DNA from: Azolla caroliniana
Taxonomy: Eukaryota > Polypodiophyta
Length of the DNA: 64,000 nt
Assembly: GCA_043228905.1 (NCBI GenBank)
Contig: JBHGNT010000007.1
Coordinates: forward strand, 14,384,001-14,448,000
Direction of reading: 5' to 3'
This document shows, one piece after another, positions 10,964 to 20,404 of this stretch; position 1 is the first letter of the stretch; every line of letters starts with the position of its first letter. The position numbers and the translations under genes are program-made. The notes under the pieces are model-generated. The model made no database searches and was not told the DNA's origin. It saw nothing but the letters and a program-made list of their open reading frames with translations.

Positions 10964-12839
10964 ATGAAGGGTTCGGAGCTCGCCGAAGCCATGGCGGCAA
11001 CGGTTGATTGGATAGTAAGTGCTCGCGAGGTCATAGGCGCCCTCAACAGGGCCATCGAAGCGATTTTCGGCATGATAGGCCGGTTCAATGGAAAGAACGC
11101 CACGAGTTATTTGGAGGCCCACCGGGCCGAAATGGTGATGAGGGACATTTCGGAAGATAGGTGGTTGGTTGACTGGTTTCCCTCGGGTGGCGACGCCAGG
11201 CATTCACACAGAGGTGCTCGAGGTACAAGCTGGATGTCGGACCTAGGGAGAGTTTGAAGGTCGGATCCTGAAGAAATACGGGCTCGATGACTCGCTTCGG
11301 CTATCAAGGCGGGATTTCATGGAGTGGGTGGAGACTCCCGGAAAAGGAAGGAATGCGTCAGCGCTTCTCCAGGAGTTTGAGGAACGCTTTGCGCGGCTCT
11401 GGCCACTGGACAAGACAGTACTAGACACGAGCCGTGTGCTATTGTTCGTTAAAACAATGGATGCGCGGGATCGGGAACAAGTGGGTCTCCTACTGGAGAT
11501 GGACAATGGGCTGACAACTGACTGGACTGTGCTGAAAAGAGTCTGCGCTCGTTTCAACAAACGGTGCAAGTGGGGCAGCGAGGATTCGTCGCCGGCAGGA
11601 CCTGTCCTTGCAAGGAAGCTCGATGAACTTTCACCGGCACGGAAGGAGGGAACCCGGGACTGGCTTGAGAGAGGCTCGCCCTCGACTGACGTGCCCAAGG
11701 GCCCATCTGGAGGAGCGGCTCTAGAAGAACTGACGCAAATGGTGCGCAAATGGTCCACTACTCGGCATCGGCGGGAATCCGGGTTGGGGGCGATGAAGGT
11801 CGGAAAGCGAAAGACTCCGGTTTCATGCCACTGGTGCTAGAAGGTCTCTCCGGCGTAAGGCTGAGGAAGGAGGAAGTGAACCGCATAGAGCAGCGGGTTC
11901 GGGAGGTCACCAGATGGTTTGACCCGGTCAAGGAGAAGACCGGATTCGTGGAGGTGGCATGCCAGAACTACGAGGTTCTGGTAGAGGACAAGCGTGCGGG
12001 AAAGGGCGGAGGAGCTGGACCCTCACAACAATATGAGACCCGGTTCAACCCAAAAAAGAACGATGTTGGCAGTCCTGGCGTGCCGGACAAACCCAAGCCA
12101 GCCGGTTACTGGCTGAGCACTGAGATTGAAAGAACCATGGACCTACGGAAGGTCCTAGAGGAGCAGATTCTCGACAGCAAGGTCAAGCTGTCGCTACGGG
12201 AAATGCTTGGGATCACAAAGAAGGAGTTCCACGAGTCTATCGTGGACTTGGTGAAGCGGAAGTGGCTCTCGACGGAGCCGGAACTGGAGAAGCCCGTCTA
12301 CGTGTGGACGACGCACCTGGAAGATACGACCCTAGAGGACAAGTTGGCGGAAAGCTATTATTCAAAGTTACACTGGGCCAGGGTCACGACAAAGACCCTT
12401 GTTTGGATCGGCGACGTCCAAGAGTTGGTGGTGGCGTTGATAGACCATGGCTTGGAGATCAACCTGATGTCCATGGACTTCTACAAAAAGAGGAGGTGGC
12501 CCATCAACACCAAGCACAGCTGAAAAATACGCGTGGCGACACGCGCTACGGAGGAATTGCACGGGGTGTGCCCGAATGTAAGCATGAAGATTGGGGATGT
12601 CGAGATTGACCAACACTTCTTCGTGCAGGAGATGTCCTCACACTTGGTGATTCTCGACGAGCCATACATAACGGCCGCACGCATGGAGACCAAAGTGGTT
12701 GACAATGGCTCGGCATACGTGTGCGTCAAAAGCCTAGACGGATGTCACTCCGTCCAATTCCTGACCGTATAGGCGAACCACGAGCGTAATCGCGAGACCC
12801 TCGGTGGCGATAGCTGAGGGGATTTTTAGAAAGGGCTAT
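10964..12839 (+). pseudogene. C gag-pro remnant
   Basis: The ATG at 10964 matches the gag start of A. Capsid-like sequence (GRFNGKNATSYLEAHRAEM) is followed by a frameshift near 11200 and resumes as MEWVETPGKGRNASALLQEF. Near 11745 the sequence jumps from ELTQMVR to VHYSASAGIRVGG, deleting about 280 bp that in A encode the CCHC knuckle. Protease shows ALIDHGLEINLMSMDF, stops at 12523, and continues to the shared site: TAG at 12837-12839. It is non-functional on several counts. Confidence 0.85.
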
Positions 12840-13670
12840 CAAGGCGTGGGGCCATGATAGTCCGAACACCATGGAGAAACCCCACACATCTACCATAGGA
12901 AGGAAATTTTGGTTCTCCGATAATGGAGGTTGTATTATAACCGACGTCAGCGGCTGGGAAAGGAAGCAGGCGGAGGAATGACTCAGGACGTGTGGAGTCC
13001 TTGCCCCTGATGAAGAAATTAGCGGCACCGTGGAGGCGGTCTCTTTTGACGATACCTTGAGGGCACTACGGAAGGTGTTCGTAGAAGGCCTCAGTGAGGA
13101 CCGAATGGTTCCAGTTAGTTCTATGGAGATGTACAAAGGGTCATGTCTGATTGGATGGCCAGCGTGGATACGAGGTACAAGACTGTGGACCGGAAGGTGA
13201 GGCCAGTCGCATCCCCCTTGCCGGAGGGCAGCAGGGAGTGGGTAAAGGGGATCGCGTCCGACCCGAGTTTGCGGAATCCGGCCGGCATAGGACACCGGTT
13301 CATCAACAGAGGAGGAACGGTTTCGGAGGATGCTTAGAAGGCATGGGAAAGCCTTTGCACTCTCACCGGAGAAGATCGGGTGCATGGACCCGATGATCGT
13401 AGAACCGATGGTGATATTCATGGTGCCGCATGTGTTGTGGAATCTCAAACCGATTCCGGTACCCAGAGCTCACATCCCGAAGTTGATGGAGCTGCTGAAG
13501 CAGAAAGTGAAGATGGGCTTCCTCGAACCATCGAGTGCCCTGTATTCGAATCGGTGGTTTACTGTGCCGAAGAAGAACGGCACGTTAGGCTTCATTCAGG
13601 ACCTGCAGCCGGTCAATAAAGTGACCATTCGGAATGCAGGAGTCGGACCGACGATCAACGAGTTTGCAAA
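12834..13670 (+). pseudogene. C pol, first half (to early RT)
   Basis: In the -1 frame relative to protease it reads GFLERAIKAWGHDSP directly across the TAG, then VEAVSFDDTLRALRKVF. RT begins with VPRAHIPKLMELLKQKV, SNRWFTVPKKNGTLGFIQDL and VTIRNAGVGPTINEFA, where B interrupts. Stops near 12980 and a frameshift before 13330 are present. The remainder resumes at 30131. Confidence 0.85.
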
Positions 13671-14128
13671 TGTTACCTGGTCCTTTGGGTGAACACCTTC
13701 GATAGATCTGCGGCTATCGATATTCAAGGGCGTCGTACGTGAAGCCTCGTAACAGAGGCGTCGAGAGAGAGACAGTGCTCAGAGAGAAAACACTAGTGAG
13801 GCCCTGATAGGCGTGGGCGGCGCTGAAATCATAGGTATGAATCAAAGCACAGACACATGGAACAAACTGGACACAATTCAGATATATTACTGCGACAGAA
13901 AAAAGATTACAGAACACGGCCTACGGCCGGTGACCTTACAAGATTATCTAGTTATGAGGGACTCAGCTAGTGCTTCCGCCTATATCTTTCTTCTCCCTCC
14001 CTTTGAGGTACTGGTCCTTGTTTAAATAACTTTTCCCCTAATACACAACCGAGCCGTCGGTGGCCCGTGATACTCGGACTCGGCGTTTGCTAATTTCCTA
14101 ATTTTACATTTCTTTCCTCTGGACAACA
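13671..14128 (-). repeat. 3' LTR of B (458 bp)
   Basis: TGTTACCTGG to CTGGACAACA in plus orientation. It pairs with 29666-30125; I count about 20 substitutions and one 2-bp indel. Just inside it, at about 14131, TGGCACGCCCG repeats the primer-site core of the other end in inverted orientation, where a purine tract would be expected. Confidence 0.9.
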
Positions 14129-14193
14129 CCTGGCACGCCCGTGGGACAGGACCTTGTCCGTCGGACCCACGACTTACAAAAATACTAACAATA

Positions 14194-15440
14194 TTACAAA
14201 AATTGGCTTTTAGGCGTGATCCTCATTTCATTCCATTCTTTTTGACATGTGGCCCGGACTTGTTCCCGTTCGACGATTCTTTCTTCTTCTAGGGCGAAGT
14301 AGGAATCCGATAATTCGTCTTTTTGCTCCGAAATTAGCTTGCATTTGATGAAAAACTCGTCAGCCATTTCTTTAAGGGTCGTACGCTGACTCTGCAGCTC
14401 GGCATTCTCCGCGATCATTCTCTCCTCCCGTTGGCGATTTCTTTCCTCATGCCGGTGGTTCCAGTCTTTCGCATTGTCGAGCGCAACCTGTAGGTCTAGG
14501 ACCTCCTTCTCTTTCTTTGCCACTGTGGCTGCGTTTTCCTCTAGCTTGCTTTTGAGTTCAGCTTCTTTGCCCACGGCTTGCGCTTGTACCCAGCCCAATG
14601 CTTCGTTCTGCTCGTGTACCCTTTGGTCGGCCTAGGCTCTAATCTCGGCCATCTACTTGGAAGCTTCTTCTTTTAGGCGAGCCATCGCCTCCTGATGCCG
14701 TTGTTCGTGTCTTTTGGTTTGCCGTTGTTCTTCTTTAAGCTCCGCGCGGTAATCCCGAAGCGGGGGTTCTGTCTGGGTTGCCATCTCCTTGGGTGGACGA
14801 GGGGGTGGTATCTCGGTCTTCTCCATGGGCGTGGCCGCCTCGGTTGTTGTGCAGGCATCGACCATTTGTAACGAGTCCATTTGTGTACTGGTCTGCATCG
14901 TCAGGATTGAATCTGTGACGGTGCTTTCATCCATCATTGTTATGCGTGGAGGAGTTGGGAGGGCCTCGGTGGTCGTGGCCGAAAGGCTCAAGAGTTGTTG
15001 TTCCGGCCGGTTTTGCTCCCAGGCTGCCAGCTTCTATTTCGAAGCGTGCCATAATTCTGTAGCCATCTTAGCCTGTTTTTGGGCTATTTTTATCTTTCGG
15101 GCCATGTCTTTGGCTGCCCGCATAGTGCGATCCAGGTCCCTATATGCCTCGATAAGGGCCGTGTTCAACTCGGGACCTCCATGAGGAGAGTGGCCTGTTT
15201 TGCCTCCTTCTTTCTCCTGATTTTCTGTAAAGCCCTGTCGTCCTGGGGCTCAATTTCACCTAATATCGCACGTTGAATCATTTTTGTTTCGGCGTGCTCT
15301 TCCGCCATTCGAGCGGCTGCCGCGACTTGGGCTCTGGTGAGGAAGTCGACCAGCTCAAATGTCGTACCGAGGCGTAGGAGCGCACTAAATTTGTAAGCCT
15401 CCACGGGGAGGTCTTTATACCCGAGGACTTCATCCTCCAA
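14194..15440 (-). pseudogene. B extra ORF, distal coiled-coil part
   Basis: Three open pieces on the minus strand follow the 294-residue ORF: 15440-15165 (in the same frame as that ORF), 14991-14653 and 14598-14194. They are rich in E, K, Q and R in heptad-like runs (KLEENAATVAKKEKEVLDLQ, KEEQRQTKRHEQRHQEAM), consistent with a long coiled coil, with a Thr/Pro-rich linker between. Stops and frame changes separate them, so a single ancestral protein is inferred. I do not recognise a family. Confidence 0.55.
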
Positions 15441-15611
15441 GATCTGCGTTGTCTGCCCATGCTCGATCTTTCCCTGGTTCAGTGATGCCTCCTCAGGGAT
15501 GATGGCCAGGTTGCTCTGTTTGACAACTAAGGCTTGCTCCTGTTGTGGCTCTTTCTATTCTGCCGAGGACTCGCAGTTGAGTCGTCTTCTCTTGCTCGGC
15601 TGTGTTTGGGG

Positions 15612-16496
15612 TTACGGGGCCGGTAGTGTCATTTCCTCCGCTTGCTTCCTTTTCTGGGGTCGTGGTGGTGCTGCCTGTTGTGTGTTGGGGCGTAGGCTAG
15701 GCCCTGGGGAAGTAACCGAGGGGCGCGACGTTGGCTGTCGAATGTTGACATCATCTGCCGTGTTGTCCTCTGCGGCTACCTCCTCCCATTCTTGGCAGGT
15801 CTCGAAAACTGCCCTTTTTTGTTGGGGTTGGGTGGGTGGTGGTGCAGATGCGGGGTTTTGGTAGGCGGGAGGAGGTGAAGGCGATCTGGGCTCCTCCCAT
15901 GCTTCGTGGCTGATGGCAACAAATTTCTCTTTCTGCCTTCGTGGTGGTGGTGGGCACATGAGTGTGCGAGGGGAAGGAAGAGAAGAGGGTGGGTATAGAA
16001 CCATCAAAAAGTGGGTAAGAATAGACAACATCTTCTTACCAAACTGAAATGAAGCTAAGGCGGCACAGAGTCCTTCGCCTGTGATGATTCCCCAATTGAT
16101 TCTGTTTCCTTCATACGCGCTGATGATGATGGCTGCCTTGTTCTGCGGCATGCTCGTTGGGTTCGTATGCACGAACGCATACTCCATTAATATACGAGCA
16201 ATCTCCTCGAAAGCTCTGTTGGGACCGCCATACGTGCGATATGCCTTCCCTGAGGCTGAGTACTTACCGAAGTACTCTTTCATCTTCAATGCCGGGGGTA
16301 TGTTGACCTCATGGTCCCCTCCCCGTTGCAAATCCAAAACAGCCCGAAGCATGTTGTTGGTGATGGCTTTGGGACAAATACGTTTAGCCACACCTTGGGC
16401 ATCTGGGTGCGGGGGGGCATCGATGATCTGCAGGTAACCGCCCATTCCTCGTTCCTGGAGCCAGGCGCGGGTTTCTATTGAAGCGGTAAGAGGCAT
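15612..16496 (-). CDS. B extra ORF, 294 residues, unknown function
   Basis: ATG at 16496-16494, TAA at 15614-15612, same strand as gag-pol and downstream of integrase. The first about 190 residues look globular (AITNNMLRAVLDLQRGG, NRAFEEIARILMEYAFVH, NKAAIIISAYEGNRINWG). The rest is Pro/Ser/Arg-rich and low complexity. The same frame continues after the stop into coiled-coil sequence. Its position fits the additional ORF of Tat/Athila-type elements, but I see no signal peptide or membrane segment pointing to an envelope-like protein. A captured plant gene fragment is the other possibility. No motif identifies its activity. Confidence 0.6.
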   Translation of the reverse strand: MPLTASIETRAWLQERGMGGYLQIIDAPPHPDAQGVAKRICPKAITNNMLRAVLDLQRGGDHEVNIPPALKMKEYFGKYSASGKAYRTYGGPNRAFEEIARILMEYAFVHTNPTSMPQNKAAIIISAYEGNRINWGIITGEGLCAALASFQFGKKMLSILTHFLMVLYPPSSLPSPRTLMCPPPPRRQKEKFVAISHEAWEEPRSPSPPPAYQNPASAPPPTQPQQKRAVFETCQEWEEVAAEDNTADDVNIRQPTSRPSVTSPGPSLRPNTQQAAPPRPQKRKQAEEMTLPAP

Positions 16497-16933
16497 GGTG
16501 GAGATGGAGACGGGGTTTGACTGTGTGGAAGCGTGAAGAAGAGTGATGAGGCGAGGGCGAGACAGAGGAGGAACAACAGGAAGGGGAAGTTCAGCAGAGG
16601 GGTTATGAGAGCGAAAGAGGGCTTGAGAGCAAGAGCGTTTAGAGCGATGAGAGCGAGACGGGGTTTCTGAGCTTGAGAGCGATGGAGATTGGGAGCAATA
16701 ATGAACTTCTGTGTCTATGCTGCATTTTGGAAACGGTTTTAGTAACTTACTCCTAGGGTTTTGTGCCTAAAGTGAATCCTGAAGATTCTGAGTCGTGGGT
16801 GCCATAATAAGTGACTAACACCACGTGTCCTGAAGGTGAGTGGGGTGCTTCTAGTGCTTTGCATGTGCTTAAATAGGTACTAAATGAGTGGTGGCTAGGG
16901 GTGCTCCTAAATTTGTGGGTGGTGTAGGTGTAG
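16497..16933. other. B spacer between extra ORF and integrase
   Basis: No coding signal. The plus strand is GA-rich around 16497-16690 with repeats of GAGAGCGA-like units, so the minus strand is a pyrimidine-rich tract directly upstream of the extra ORF's ATG. It could act as its leader. Confidence 0.4.
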
Positions 16934-17452
16934 CTAATCGGTGGCTAAACTATGGTTAATCCTACCTACTACTACTTTTATTAATTTCAAGAAGGTGGGT
17001 GAGTCCTTATTCAGGGGGACACGTGGCCTCCTCCGTGGTGGTTTCCCAAAACGGGTTGGGTGGTGTAGTGCCTCGATATGGTCGAAGTCGGAAACCATTG
17101 GCCCAACTTTTGACAATGTCACCGGCGAGTGTGCCGAGCTGGAACATCCCGTTGTACTCGTCGATAATCCAGAATGGACCGGTCCATCGAAATCTTAATT
17201 GTCCCGGCATAGACCCGAGTCGTGTTTAAAAAAGAAGAACCGGTTTGCCGATGGTGAGCTCCTTTTCCAGCCCGTGTCAATGTTGATCCACGAAAGGCTT
17301 GCATTGCCGTTGGCGTTGTTCAAGCTAGGCCATACTCTCTATCCTATCTTCGCCGAGTTCGAGGAGTTGTTCCAGCCGGTATTGCTCGGATTGGGCCTCG
17401 GGGAGCCGTGCTTTGATTTGAACTCGGAGGCTCGGGACTTGGAACTCGACGG
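16934..17452 (-). pseudogene. B integrase C-terminal part
   Basis: From 17452 leftward the minus strand encodes VEFQVPSLRVQIKARLPEAQ and YRLEQLLELGEDRIESMA, then in another frame LRFRWTGPFWIIDEYNGMFQ (17195-17136), the C-terminal fold of Ty3/gypsy integrases. The upstream catalytic core is at 24737-25285, beyond A. Compared with relatives, roughly 20 residues are missing at the A insertion point. Confidence 0.8.
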
Positions 17453-18234
17453 TGTCGTGAAGAAAACCGTCCATAAGCGGAATCGGCGCACCAAGGCGTG
17501 GGAACCGGTTCTTCACGCGCGCACGCTCCAAGTTGTACATAGAAGCGAATTAGGAGGATAATCGGCAGGAACGGGCCCTAGCACAAGTGGAGACAAAGAC
17601 CGCGCGAACAGTCTTTTCGGTCGCGCGTGCGTGCTAAGGAACTGTACGAGTCGGCGGCGGATGCGTGAAGAACGGAGCGGATCCCTGTTCAAAAGGGACA
17701 GGGAATAAAGCTGACATGACGGCCTGCTCGTTGGCCTATATAAGGAGCAGGAAAGAGCTGTTGCAGGCATCTGGCGCAGAGAGGACGAAGTGCTATCGGA
17801 CCGTTTCTGGACGCTTCTCTCTCTGTTCCCTTCCTTCTTGAGCTCCATAGCTTTCTGTGCAGGGTCCCGAGGAGTCTCGCGCTGTTTCGAGGAACGCCCG
17901 ACTGCTTCCGGCAGTACCTCCGACCTGCCGCCCCTTTGTGCGTCGAAGCGAACAGGCATCGGCATCTGTTCGCCGGCCTGTCCGGTTGTAACCAGCCTGT
18001 GCCCCATCGAGGTTTGTAGTCGTGTTGGCCATTTTTGTTGATATACATATTTAGTCATTCGCATCTGTCTGTGTCGTTGTTTGTTCGCGTTCTCCGTGCT
18101 GAAGGGCCGTGTCCCTGTGTATCCCCGGTCCTGCGTAGCTGGTTCTCTCTCTTTCTCCTCCCTCGCTTGCTCTTTGGTTCAAGACCCCCGCGGTCCCGCC
18201 TCGTTTCCACACGCACTTGCATAATATCTTGACA
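17453..18234 (+). repeat. 5' LTR of A (782 bp)
   Basis: Starts TGTCGTGAAGAAAACC and ends CATAATATCTTGACA. It contains a TATA box, TATATAAGG, at 17737-17745; transcription would start about 25-30 bases further on. It is identical in length to the 3' LTR. Confidence 0.95.
17737..17745 (+). promoter_or_regulatory. TATA box in A 5' LTR
   Basis: TATATAAGG, followed by a GC-richer stretch. The same motif is at 24239-24247 in the 3' LTR, and a related TATAAAAGG lies in C's LTR near 32954. This is the probable Pol II core promoter for the element RNA. Confidence 0.65.
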
Positions 18235-18237
18235 TCT

Positions 18238-18254
18238 TGGTGAACCCGACGTGA
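18238..18254 (+). promoter_or_regulatory. Primer-binding site of A
   Basis: TGGTGAACCCGACGTGA starts three bases after the LTR. It is shared with F and C, so it is a family feature. The primer tRNA should end in CACGTCGGGTTCACCA if fully complementary; I did not match this to a specific plant tRNA. Confidence 0.75.
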
Positions 18255-18277
18255 AGGAGGCGGCAGAAGAGCAGAAG

Positions 18278-20404
18278 ATGAGGGGGTCGGATCTTGCAGA
18301 GGCCATGGCTTCGGCCGTGGATCGGATTGTAAACGCGCGCGAGGGCACTGGTGCCCTCGACAGAGCTATTGAGGCGGTCGTCGGCACGATCGGCCGGTTC
18401 GATGGGAAGGATGCCACGAAGTATTTGGCGTCCTACGGTGCAGAGATGCTGATGCGGGACATTCCGGAAGAAAGGCGTCTTGCCGGATTTCCCCGAGTGG
18501 CGATGCCGAGCATCCATGCGGAGGTGCTCGAGGTGCGGGCGGAGAGCCGTACCTGGGAGGAGTTCGAAGGTCGGCTCCTAGAGAAATACGGGCTGGACGA
18601 CGCGCTCCGGCTTTCGAAGCGAAGGTTCATGGAATGGGTGGAGTCCCCGGGGAAGGGAAGAAACGCGTCGGCACTCCTCCGGGAGTTCGAGGAAAACTTT
18701 GCGCACCTTTCAGCGCTCGACCGAACCATCCTGGACACGAGCCGGGTCTTGCTGTTTGTCAAGTCGGTCGACGAGCGGGATCGGGAGCAAGTGGGCCTCT
18801 TGCTGGAAACCGAAGACGGGCTCACTACCGACTGGGCGGCTATCAAGAAAGTCTGTGGCCGTTTCGACAAACGGCGAGAATGGGCGGATAACGGGGCAAC
18901 CGGGTCGGGCTCGGTCGCAGCAAGGAAGCTCGAACCAGCGCCACAGGTGCGAAAGGAAGAGACCCGAGAGTGGTTGGAAACCGGTTCGGCTTCGACCGGC
19001 GCAGTCAGAGGCTCAACCGGAGGAGCGGCGCTAGAGGAATTGACGAGGGCGATAAAGGACCTCCAAATCGCGCAAGCCCGAAGGGAAGGTGGCGAACCGG
19101 CTCGTGACCGACGGCCGGCGGCAGGAAACAGGTGCATGTGGTGCGATGAAGTCGGCCACATTCGGAAGGACTGCGGCGACTTCGCGGAGGCGCTAAGGAA
19201 CAGGGTGGTGTACCTGTGGGAAGGACGGGTGCATGTCAGCGACACCCGGAGGGCCCTGAGCCGAAACGACGGGCGAGGTGGTATGAAAAGGTTGATGGAA
19301 GAGGCGGCGGCCCGACACGCGGAAACCGTCCACTACTCGGCGTCGGCCGGCATTCGAGTCGGGGGCGGCGAGGCCCGAAGGGAAAGCAAAGCCGGATTCT
19401 GGCCGACGATGCTGGAAGGCCTTGCCGGTGCAAGGCTTAAAAGGGAGGAATCGGACCGTGCGGAGAAACGGGTACGGGAGATGACCGGGTGGAGCGACCC
19501 GGTCGAGGAAAAGACGGGCTTCGTGGAAGCCGCTTGCTAGAACTACGAGGCTCTGGTAGAAGAGAAGCGGGTGGGGAAACCCGGGACGACCGGGCCCTCA
19601 CAACGATACGAGACCCGGTCCGGGCCACGACGGGACGAAGCCGGCGGGCCCGGTACGCAAGATAAACCCCAGAAGGGCGGGTATCGTCTGGGGACGGAGA
19701 TAGAAAGGACCACGGACTTACGAAAGGTCCTGGAGGAACGGATCCTCGACAGCAAGGTGGAGCTGTCGTTACGAGAGGTGCTGGGAATCGCCAAGAAGGA
19801 GTTCCACGACTCCATCGTGGACTTGGTGAAACGGAAGAGGCTGTCAACGGAGACAGAACCGGAAAGACCGGTGGAAGTGCGGACGACGCACCTAGACGAC
19901 ATGGCGCTGGGAGACGAGTGGGCGGAAAGCCACTATTCGAGACCACACTGGGCCCGGGCGACCACGGAAACCCCGGTAAAGATCGGCGATGTCCAGGAAC
20001 CGGTGATAGCTTTGGTGGACCATGGATCGGAGATCAATTTGATGTCCATTGACTTCTATAAGAAGGGCAAATGGCCGATCAACACCAAGCACGGGTGGAA
20101 AATAAGGGCAGCAACGCGCGCCACCGAGGAACTCCACGGGGCCTGTCCGAATGTGCGAGTTAAGATCGGCGACGTCGAGATTGACCAGCACTTCTTCGTG
20201 CAGGAGACGTCTTCGCATCCGGTCATACTGGGAGAGTCGTACATCACGGCGGCACGAATGGAGACCAAGGTCCTGGACAATGGTTCGGCCTACGCGAGGG
20301 TCAAAAGCCAAGACGGGCGCCATTCGGTCCAGTTTCTGACGGTACGGCCGAACCACGAACGTAACCGCGACTCCCTCGGTTCCGAAAACCGAGAGGATTT
20401 TTAG
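18278..20404 (+). pseudogene. A gag-pro polyprotein, one internal stop
   Basis: The ATG at 18278 follows the primer site by 23 bases. Gag residues 1 to about 420 include a capsid-like region (GRFDGKDATKYLASYGAEML, LLEKYGLDDALRLSKRRFM) and the CCHC knuckle CMWCDEVGHIRKDC near residue 288, which binds RNA. A TAG at 19538-19540 sits where C has CAG; the frame then continues to protease with ALVDHGSEINLMSIDF near residue 580, followed by HFFVQETSSHPVILGESY. The frame ends at TAG 20402-20404. The aspartic-protease triad reads DHG instead of the usual DSG or DTG, as in the other family copies. Gag assembles particles; the protease matures them. Confidence 0.88.
20395..20404 (+). promoter_or_regulatory. 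Candidate -1 frameshift site, gag-pro/pol
   Basis: GGATTTTTAG: five T residues followed directly by the gag-pro TAG. In the -1 frame the same bases read GGA TTT TTA G and the pol frame is open through and beyond them (GFLERTAKAWG). The run allows tRNA-Phe to re-pair after slipping one base back. The site recurs at 2489-2498 (minus, F), 9069-9078 (D) and 12830-12839 (C). Confidence 0.55.

Noticed and set aside
14789-16437. Plus-strand frames at 14789-15184, 15499-15864 and 16081-16437 as B genes
   Set aside because: The minus-strand frames have coherent composition (globular, Pro-rich, coiled coil) and the orientation of gag-pol; the plus frames are their complements.
15612-16496. Envelope-like gene in B
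   Set aside because: No signal peptide, transmembrane segment or cysteine pattern; position alone is not enough.
17453-18234. Open frames inside the 782-bp LTRs of A (about 17513-18064, 24015-24467)
   Set aside because: They lie within both LTRs, follow no known motif and cross promoter and R regions.
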